Positions 1 through 5,209 of a stretch of DNA of 9,730 nucleotides are shown one piece after another. The position numbers were made by a program, and so were the translations under genes. This stretch comes from Chitinophagaceae bacterium (GTDB lineage: Bacteria > Bacteroidota > Bacteroidia > Chitinophagales > Chitinophagaceae): positions 1-9,730 of the forward strand of contig JADYYU010000230.1 in NCBI GenBank assembly GCA_020853515.1. Direction: 5' to 3'. The notes beneath the pieces are model-generated. The model worked only from the letters and a program-made list of their open reading frames with translations, had not been told where the DNA came from and did no database searches. Each line of letters opens with the position of its first letter. Positions within the stretch are counted from its first letter, which is position 1.

Positions 1-98
1 CGGCCGTGATCGCCGAATGCACCCATTGTCATAGTAGTTTTTGCAGTGGGCCCTTAAAAAGAATCAGGAAACTGCCGCTGGATTATACCGAACAATAG
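1..98 (+). CDS. C-terminal end of an unidentified protein (5' part outside the window)
   Basis: One plus-strand frame, beginning at base 3, is open from the left edge to a TAG at 96-98. It encodes the last 31 residues of a protein; the other two plus frames hit stops early. The tail contains a small cysteine/histidine cluster, ECTHCHSSFC, followed by a basic stretch and an acidic end. The stop lies one base before the ATG of the beta-mannosidase, which suggests one operon with translational coupling. I do not recognise the family. The Cys-x2-Cys-x4-Cys spacing could bind a metal; CTHCH also matches a haem c site formally, but so short a tail cannot establish that. An open frame of 31 codons can arise by chance. 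A divergent minus-strand gene starting near base 32 (MTMGAFGDHG...) is the alternative, so the call rests mainly on gene packing. Confidence 0.45.
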   Translation, partial: AVIAECTHCHSSFCSGPLKRIRKLPLDYTEQ

Positions 99-99
99 C

Positions 100-1779
100 A
101 TGAAAAAACGGGTCTTCCTTTTCTTTATTTTATGCAGTTTATTTTCACAATTGTCAGCTAAATACCGTTATCTGCATAGCAACTGGCAATTCAAAAATAC
201 AAAGGACGCCTTATGGTATCCTGCAACGGTACCGGGCACTATACATACCGATCTGCTGGCGAATAAACAAATATCGGATCCGTTTGTAAGCGACCATGAG
301 CGCACCCTGCAATGGATCGGTCTGCAGGATTGGGAATACCGCACCAAATTTGATGTTGCAGACAAACCACCGCCCGGCACTAAGGTGTTATTGCAATTTG
401 AGGGCCTCGATACATACACCACCATCTATCTCAACGGTAAACAGCTTTTGCAAACAGACAATATGTTCAGGACTTACCGGCAGGATGTCAGCCATCTGCT
501 GAAAACAAAAAACAATGTGCTTCAGATTGTGTTTCATTCAGCAGAATTAAAGGCTCGAAACGATTCCATTCAGTCGGGCTGGATTTACCCCTGCGAAAAT
601 AATCGCAATTTTACTCGTAAAGCGCAATATCATTTTGGCTGGGATTGGGCACCCCGCTTTATCACGTGCGGCATCTGGCGGAATGTAAAATTAATGATCA
701 ATGAAAAAGAAGAAACGAATGCTCCGCAATATTCACCGGTGCAACTGATACAGGAAAAAGATTCAATCGGACAATCGTTTTATTTTACGGTCAATGGCAA
801 ACCAACCTTTATGAAGGGTGCAAACTGGATACCGGCTGATGTATTTTTGCCCCGCATTGGTAAAGACAAGTATCGTTCCCTGCTGATCGCGGCCCGGGAG
901 GCCGGAATGAATATGCTTCGAGTGTGGGGCGGTGGTATTTACGAAGACGATACTTTTTATGAGCTTTGTGACTCGCTGAATATTTATGTGTGGCAGGATT
1001 TTATGTTTGCCGGTGCCATGTATCCGGCTACAGAAGCGTTTCTCGACAATATCACGCAGGAGGCGATCGACAATATCAAACGCCTGCGCAAACACAAGTG
1101 CATTGTATTATGGTGCGGCAATAATGAAATTGATGAAGCCTGGCACAACTGGGGCTGGCAAAAACAATTTGCCATTTCAAAAAAAGATAGCGCCCAACTC
1201 TGGAAAGAGTACATCAAAATATTTCACGAATTACTGCCTTCATTGGTTAGTCAGTACGACAGCGGCAGAGCCTACATTGCATCATCACCCTTGTATGGCT
1301 GGGGCCGGCAGCAGAGTATGACTCATGGCGACAGCCACTTCTGGGGAATGTGGTGGGGCATGCAACCGATTGAGGTGATGAGTCAGAAAGTACCCCGGTT
1401 TATGAGTGAATATGGCATGCAAGCCATGCCCGATTTAGAAACAGTGCGGCAATTTGCCACAATCAATGAACTCGATACGGCCGCAACAGTGATCAAAGCC
1501 CACCAAAAACATCCGACTGGCTTTCAAACCCTGCAAAATTATTTGCAAATGGAAAAAATATCCGTAACCGATTTCCAATCCTTCATCAGCGGTACGCAGG
1601 AACTTCAACGCAGAGCCATCGAAACCGCCCTGAAGGCACAGTTAAATTCGAATGGCAGATGCATGGGTTCTTTGCTTTGGCAGTTTAATGACTGCTGGCC
1701 GGTATGTAGCTGGAGTGTGGTTGATTATTATGGCAGAAAGAAAAAAGGATATACGGCCCTGCAAAAAGCATTTAAATAA
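100..1779 (+). CDS. Secreted beta-mannosidase, glycoside hydrolase family 2, compact form
   Basis: Predicted to remove terminal beta-D-mannose from mannosides and mannan-derived oligosaccharides by a retaining mechanism. Residues 1-20 form a signal peptide with likely cleavage after QLSA, so the enzyme is exported, probably to the periplasm or surface. The N-terminal sugar-binding domain spans about 21-200 (VPGTIHTDLL; YHFGWDWAPRF at 177-187). The TIM barrel spans about 225-559 (FMKGANWIPAD, MLRVWGGGIYEDD). The acid/base Glu343 lies in WCGNNE and the nucleophile Glu437 in FMSEYG. Bacteroidota relatives are usually about 800-870 residues. Here the immunoglobulin-like domain between sugar-binding domain and barrel is missing (junction around residues 200-212), and the protein stops just after the barrel, lacking the C-terminal beta domains. 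The frame is intact and shows no sign of decay. The start at 100 is one base after the preceding stop and there is no Shine-Dalgarno sequence. Family assignment is firm; activity of the shortened form is unproven. Confidence 0.92.
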   Translation: MKKRVFLFFILCSLFSQLSAKYRYLHSNWQFKNTKDALWYPATVPGTIHTDLLANKQISDPFVSDHERTLQWIGLQDWEYRTKFDVADKPPPGTKVLLQFEGLDTYTTIYLNGKQLLQTDNMFRTYRQDVSHLLKTKNNVLQIVFHSAELKARNDSIQSGWIYPCENNRNFTRKAQYHFGWDWAPRFITCGIWRNVKLMINEKEETNAPQYSPVQLIQEKDSIGQSFYFTVNGKPTFMKGANWIPADVFLPRIGKDKYRSLLIAAREAGMNMLRVWGGGIYEDDTFYELCDSLNIYVWQDFMFAGAMYPATEAFLDNITQEAIDNIKRLRKHKCIVLWCGNNEIDEAWHNWGWQKQFAISKKDSAQLWKEYIKIFHELLPSLVSQYDSGRAYIASSPLYGWGRQQSMTHGDSHFWGMWWGMQPIEVMSQKVPRFMSEYGMQAMPDLETVRQFATINELDTAATVIKAHQKHPTGFQTLQNYLQMEKISVTDFQSFISGTQELQRRAIETALKAQLNSNGRCMGSLLWQFNDCWPVCSWSVVDYYGRKKKGYTALQKAFK

Positions 1780-1789
1780 AAGCTTGTAT

Positions 1790-1797
1790 TACTTTTG
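1790..1797 (+). promoter_or_regulatory. Candidate Bacteroidota -7 promoter element before the Sel1-repeat gene
   Basis: TACTTTTG fits the Bacteroidota primary-sigma consensus TAnnTTTG and ends five bases before the ATG at 1803. Transcription would then begin at or next to the start codon, giving an essentially leaderless mRNA. No convincing -33 TTTG lies 17-20 bases upstream, so support comes from the motif, its position and the same arrangement at two other genes in this window. The beta-mannosidase stop is only 10 bases upstream, so readthrough from that gene is also possible. Confidence 0.4.
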
Positions 1798-1802
1798 ACC
1801 GG

Positions 1803-2723
1803 ATGCTCAAAACGATCGTTATATTCTGTGTACTGCTTCCCATTTCATTGGCTGCTCAAATTGAGATCCCCTCACAAAATGCGGCACATAAAATCATTTC
1901 AGGCATCGACACTCTAAAATTAAAATCACTGTCGGAACCGGCTCTGCCTGTTGCAGAAAAAGATGACCGCCTGCGTGCATACCTGCGCCCCCTGTGCGAA
2001 GCAAATGATGCCTATGCCTGCTATTTACTGGCCATCACCTACGACAAATTTTCGATCGGAAACGGCACAAAAGCAGATGCAGTCATTGCGGCAGACTACT
2101 ATCAAAAAGCGGCCGATGGTCAACTGGCAGATGCCTGCTATTTTTTGTATCAGATGTATCGGTATAACTTTATGAATATGCCCGAAGACGAACAAAAAAG
2201 TTTGTCCTATTTAAAAAAAGCCTGCACCTACGGCTCACCTTCTGTGCAGGCACAATGCTACCGGGATCTGGCAGGTATTTATTACAGTAAAAAATCAGAC
2301 ATGCTGACTGTAGCCGCAAACAATGACTCTACCAAACACTACCTGCTCAAATCACTCAGCATCGATACCGCTGATACCTGGTCACTTGACTTTATCGGAA
2401 GCATCTATGAAAATGAAAAAAACTACGACAAGGCATTTCAGTTCTATATGAAAAGCGACAACGAAAATACTCAAATACAAATAGCGCGATGGCTAGCCGA
2501 AGGCACAAAAGTTGCAAAAAACATCCCGATGGCAGTACAGATATTAAAGAAAACGATGGCATCCCTTGAAAAAGATTTTGGATATACTCCCCAAACCATC
2601 AGCCAATATATGGGCAGTCAGAATCCGGCTGTCTTGCTCAATTATTTTTATAAATGCTTGAAGATCATTCCGAAAAAAGAAGTAGGAAAATGGTACACAG
2701 ATGCCATTTCATGCGATGATTGA
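1803..2723 (+). CDS. Secreted Sel1-like (TPR-type) repeat protein
   Basis: A 306-residue protein with an N-terminal signal peptide (hydrophobic core VIFCVLLPISL, likely cleavage near residue 19), so it probably acts in the periplasm or at the outer membrane. From about residue 60 to 250 it is built of paired helices with Sel1/TPR features: AYACYLLAITYD, AADYYQKAADGQLADACYFLYQMY, LSYLKKACTYGSPSVQAQCYRDLAGIYY, LDFIGSIYENEKNYDKAFQFYMKS. Such repeats are protein-binding scaffolds without enzymatic activity. Cys65 and Cys73 are spaced C-x7-C, as in the disulphide-bridged repeats of Helicobacter cysteine-rich (Hcp) proteins. Cys141 and Cys152 sit at an equivalent place with three extra residues, and Cys112 is unpaired by this scheme. 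The C-terminal 50 residues are not recognisable. The start follows TACTTTTG by five bases, and the gene begins 23 bases after the beta-mannosidase stop. The partner and the biological role are unknown. Confidence 0.8.
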   Translation: MLKTIVIFCVLLPISLAAQIEIPSQNAAHKIISGIDTLKLKSLSEPALPVAEKDDRLRAYLRPLCEANDAYACYLLAITYDKFSIGNGTKADAVIAADYYQKAADGQLADACYFLYQMYRYNFMNMPEDEQKSLSYLKKACTYGSPSVQAQCYRDLAGIYYSKKSDMLTVAANNDSTKHYLLKSLSIDTADTWSLDFIGSIYENEKNYDKAFQFYMKSDNENTQIQIARWLAEGTKVAKNIPMAVQILKKTMASLEKDFGYTPQTISQYMGSQNPAVLLNYFYKCLKIIPKKEVGKWYTDAISCDD

Positions 2724-2749
2724 TAACAGCAGAGCTCGCCATCATGCGC
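2713..2749 (+). terminator. Weak hairpin at the 3' end of the Sel1-repeat gene
   Basis: GCGATGAT (2713-2720) can pair with ATCATGCGC (2741-2749) if one G is bulged, with a loop of 20 bases. The left arm lies in the last codons and the stop codon begins right after it. No T-tract follows at once; the downstream sequence is merely AT-rich. It may be an mRNA 3'-end structure or chance. The rest of the 69-base gap before the acyltransferase shows only AT-rich sequence. Confidence 0.2.
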
Positions 2750-2781
2750 AATGGTCAATTATTAAAGTTGGATTAAAATAT

Positions 2782-2789
2782 TATATTTA
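2782..2789 (+). promoter_or_regulatory. Possible -7-like element before the acyltransferase gene
   Basis: TATATTTA differs from TAnnTTTG only in the last base and ends three bases before the ATG at 2793. The surrounding 30 bases are strongly AT-rich. A TTG at 2768-2770 is too close (11 bases) to serve as a -33 element. This is the weakest of the four candidate promoters and is listed because the geometry resembles the others. Confidence 0.2.
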
Positions 2790-2792
2790 TGC

Positions 2793-3833
2793 ATGCGAAT
2801 CGCCGGTCTTGATATTTTACGAAGTATTGCTGTGCTGCTGGTTATGACAAGACACAGCGATCTGGAATATAATCTCATTCATCAGTTCGGGTGGCTGGGC
2901 GTCGATCTGTTTTTTGTGATCAGCGGATTTCTGGTAGCCGGCTTACTGTTTGCCGAATATAAAAAAACAGGATCCATGAATATCAAAAGATTTTTGATAC
3001 GACGTGGATTTAAGATCTATCCTTCGTTTTATATTTTCCTGCTGATCAACCTACTGGCAGACCGTCTCCTGAATCATGCAACGCCCCCCGGTTCGAAACT
3101 AATGGCAGAGCTTTTTTATGTTCAGAATTACTTTCAGGGACTGCTCACACATTCATGGTCGCTTGCAGTTGAAGAGCATTTTTATCTGATACTGGCAGGC
3201 AGCTTTTTTATACTGATGAAGTTTAAAATGTTTAAACCAAACCGCCGGTACATTCTAGTTCTTAGCCTGCTTTTTGCTGCGCAGGTTTTGTTGCGTTCGC
3301 TTACGATCTGGTATCAGCATGGCCCATCTGTTTCTATTACAAAAACCCATATGCGTGCAGACGGCATTATCATTGGCATACTCATCGCGTATCTGTATCA
3401 TTTTACTCAAATCGCTGTAAAAGCGCATTCTTTCAGACTGATTCTGATTCCGGTTGCTTTATTACTGATACTTCCTGGCTTTGTTTGGTGGCCGGGTTCA
3501 CTTGAAATGAATCTTGCAGGACTGCCCCTGGTGAATCTGGGCTTCGGCTTAATGGTATTACTGATTGCCGGCCGGCATCAATTGCAACCTTCACAAAATA
3601 AGTATTTGCATGCTGCAGGTTTCATTGGTAAACATTCATATTCCATTTACCTCTGGCACCTGCTGGCGGGCGCCCTTGTGCTCAGACTTTTTCATTTTGA
3701 AGTTTATACCATGACGGCCCTCTATTTTACCAGCGCACTCCTTATTGGTCTCTTTTTTTCACTGACGGTTGAAAAAATATTTTTAAAATTGCGCGAAAGT
3801 CAACGGGTCAAAAATTGGTGTGCTGCAAACTGA
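2793..3833 (+). CDS. Membrane acyltransferase, acyltransferase 3 (OafA/YrhL) family
   Basis: A 346-residue polytopic inner-membrane protein with about ten hydrophobic segments. Members transfer acetyl or other acyl groups across the membrane to O-antigen, capsule, exopolysaccharide or other sugars. Family motifs are in order: the Arg-x10-His signature (Arg10 to His21), GVDLFFVISGFLVAG at 36-50, FLIRRGFKIYPSFY at 67-80, HSWSLAVEEHFYL at 120-132 and MRADGIIIGIL at 187-197. The length fits the minimal membrane domain without the extra SGNH domain carried by some relatives. The chosen ATG places the conserved LDILRSIAVLL at residues 6-16, as usual for the family, so the start is well supported. 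Neighbours are not polysaccharide biosynthesis genes, so the acceptor cannot be inferred. The TGA stop directly abuts the stop of the convergent nitrilase gene. Confidence 0.9.
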   Translation: MRIAGLDILRSIAVLLVMTRHSDLEYNLIHQFGWLGVDLFFVISGFLVAGLLFAEYKKTGSMNIKRFLIRRGFKIYPSFYIFLLINLLADRLLNHATPPGSKLMAELFYVQNYFQGLLTHSWSLAVEEHFYLILAGSFFILMKFKMFKPNRRYILVLSLLFAAQVLLRSLTIWYQHGPSVSITKTHMRADGIIIGILIAYLYHFTQIAVKAHSFRLILIPVALLLILPGFVWWPGSLEMNLAGLPLVNLGFGLMVLLIAGRHQLQPSQNKYLHAAGFIGKHSYSIYLWHLLAGALVLRLFHFEVYTMTALYFTSALLIGLFFSLTVEKIFLKLRESQRVKNWCAAN

Positions 3834-3836
3834 TCA
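3831..3836. other. Abutting convergent stop codons (TGATCA)
   Basis: The plus-strand acyltransferase ends with TGA at 3831-3833 and the minus-strand nitrilase ends with TGA read from 3836-3834. The two stops form the palindrome TGATCA with no spacer. No terminator hairpin with a T-tract can lie between the genes, so at least one transcript must end inside the other gene as antisense RNA. Confidence 0.9.
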
Positions 3837-4619
3837 GGTTGTGATGACAAATCCATCTGCATCCTCCAGAAATTGAAACCGCTGCCTCGCTTCGGTGATC
3901 TCTTCTTTGTGGAGTGTGATCGTTAAAATATCTTCCTCCTGCGATTGGCAATAAATAACCTCACCCATCGGATTAACTACGCAGCTATCGCCGCTGTAGA
4001 TAAGGCCATTGCCATCTTCCCCGACGCGGTTCACAGCAACAACATAACATTGGTTTTCGATCGCACGGGCCTGCAACAGAGTTTTCCAGGCATGAATTCT
4101 GCGTTCGGGCCAATTGGCCACATACAGCAAAACGTCATAGGGATTTTCTTTGGTTTGCCGGCTCCAAACCGGGAAGCGCAGATCATAACAAATCTGTGTA
4201 CATATTTTCCAGCCTTTTACCTGAGCAATCAGCTTTTTTTCACCCGGCGAAAACTCTTTGTGCTCGCCGCTGAGCGTAAACAAATGTCGCTTATCGTACA
4301 CTCCGTACTGAGCATCAGGCTGCATCCAGATCAGCCTGTTGTAATATTTGCTTTGATCTTTCATTATAACGCTGCCTGTGAGAATGATCTTATTTTCTGC
4401 TGCCACCCGTTGCATCCATCGCATCGTAACGCCGTTCATTTCTTCGGCCAGGGCCGCCGGATGCATACTAAAACCTGTAGTAAACATTTCAGGCAATACC
4501 ACTACCTCTTTTTTATCCGTAATCGATTTTATTTTATTTTCAAATTGACGAAGATTAGCCTCCGGATCCTCCCAATGAAGATGGCTTTGTATCAAAGTAA
4601 ACTGAAGTGTGGAATTCAT
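3834..4619 (-). CDS. Carbon-nitrogen hydrolase, omega-amidase (YafV/Nit2-like)
   Basis: A 261-residue cytosolic enzyme of the nitrilase superfamily. The closest pattern is the omega-amidase group (E. coli YafV, animal Nit2), which hydrolyses 2-oxoglutaramate and 2-oxosuccinamate, the deaminated forms of glutamine and asparagine, and is linked to methionine salvage through glutamine transamination. The catalytic triad is visible: Glu44 in VVLPEMFTTGF, Lys110 in YDKRHLFTLSGEH and Cys144 in ICYDLRFPVWSR. The auxiliary Glu119 also lies in the second motif. YDVLLYVANWPERR and QARAIENQCYVVAVNRVG complete the family signature. The length matches the usual 255-265 residues. A TAAATTTG motif ends four bases before the ATG, suggesting its own promoter although it lies on the same strand as recX. 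Exact substrate is inferred from family resemblance. Confidence 0.9.
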   Translation of the reverse strand: MNSTLQFTLIQSHLHWEDPEANLRQFENKIKSITDKKEVVVLPEMFTTGFSMHPAALAEEMNGVTMRWMQRVAAENKIILTGSVIMKDQSKYYNRLIWMQPDAQYGVYDKRHLFTLSGEHKEFSPGEKKLIAQVKGWKICTQICYDLRFPVWSRQTKENPYDVLLYVANWPERRIHAWKTLLQARAIENQCYVVAVNRVGEDGNGLIYSGDSCVVNPMGEVIYCQSQEEDILTITLHKEEITEARQRFQFLEDADGFVITT

Positions 4620-4623
4620 AGGT

Positions 4624-4653
4624 CAAATTTAACGCAAATACCCGGGTAGAAAA
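4624..4653 (-). promoter_or_regulatory. Candidate promoter of the nitrilase gene
   Basis: Read on the minus strand, TAAATTTG (4631-4624) is an exact match to the Bacteroidota -7 consensus TAnnTTTG and stops four bases before the start codon. TTTTC (4653-4649) lies exactly 17 bases upstream, where the -33 TTTG is expected. The same TTTTC-N17-TAnnTTTG layout precedes the helicase gene. This predicts a nearly leaderless transcript. Confidence 0.5.
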
Positions 4654-4685
4654 ATTATACCATTTGTAATTACACGTTTTTATCA

Positions 4686-4719
4686 GCAGAACTGTTCCTA
4701 TGACGAAATTCAGCTCTGC
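4686..4719 (-). terminator. Hairpin downstream of recX
   Basis: On the minus strand GCAGAGCTG (4719-4711) is followed by a 16-base loop and CAGTTCTGC (4694-4686). In minus-strand RNA all nine positions pair, one as a G-U wobble. In plus-strand RNA that position is an A-C mismatch, which favours a structure formed by the recX transcript. It starts 11 bases after the recX stop. No uninterrupted T-tract follows, so it is either a non-canonical terminator or a 3'-end stabiliser. It separates recX from the nitrilase promoter. Confidence 0.4.
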
Positions 4720-4730
4720 AACATCCGGAT

Positions 4731-5192
4731 TTAATCTGCTACACCCAGTTCTTTCATCACCTCATAGATAAGACCCGGCTCAAAACCCTTCTGCAATAAA
4801 TAATTACGAACCTTGCTGATCTTTGCAAATTTATTTTTTTCAGCATGCAGGCTTTGTATCTTTTTTTCGGCCAGCGTGTTTAGTACCTGCCAGTATTCCT
4901 CATCATCAATTTCCTGCATGGCCTTGTTAATGAGATAGGTGGAAATCTGTTTAGCCTTTAGTTGATATTTTATTTTTGTTTTGCCCCAATGCTTAAATCT
5001 GAACTTACCCCTGGCATAGCTACAGGCATACCGCTCTTCGTTCAGAAAATTTTCTTCGATCAGGATGGTAATATAATTTTCCAGTTCGAGACCATACACT
5101 TTCAATTCAAGCAATTTAGACCGCACCTCGCTATGGCATCGCTCCTGATACGCGCAATAATGTTTTATTTTTTCAAGATCAATATTGCTCAC
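4731..5192 (-). CDS. recX: Regulatory protein RecX
   Basis: A 153-residue basic, all-helical protein that fits RecX, which binds RecA filaments and blocks their extension and strand exchange activity. Recognisable parts are YCAYQERCHSEVRSKL at about 12-27, LIEENFLNEERYACSYARGKF at about 44-64 and WGKTKIKYQLKAKQIS near 69-84. A C-terminal three-helix repeat ends in YLLQKGFEPGLIYEVMKEL. The length is normal for the family. The start codon is GTG (complement of 5190-5192). No ATG occurs in frame between the upstream helicase stop and residue 112, and beginning at GTG gives the standard RecX N-terminus, so the rare start is well supported. It lies 17 bases after the helicase stop on the same strand, and the ribosome probably arrives by coupling. 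recX more often neighbours recA; here it follows a helicase that also dismantles RecA filaments. Confidence 0.88.
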   Translation of the reverse strand: MSNIDLEKIKHYCAYQERCHSEVRSKLLELKVYGLELENYITILIEENFLNEERYACSYARGKFRFKHWGKTKIKYQLKAKQISTYLINKAMQEIDDEEYWQVLNTLAEKKIQSLHAEKNKFAKISKVRNYLLQKGFEPGLIYEVMKELGVAD

Positions 5193-5209
5193 AGCTTCAC
5201 ATTTATTCC

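Noticed and set aside
18..35. CTHCH as a cytochrome c haem site
   Set aside because: Only 31 residues are visible, there is no cytochrome context, and the motif sits almost at the C-terminus; a chance match or metal site is as likely.
3945..4649. Plus-strand ORF of 234 codons opposite the nitrilase gene
   Set aside because: The minus strand has an intact catalytic triad and family motifs; the plus translation has no recognisable domain and is a codon-bias shadow.
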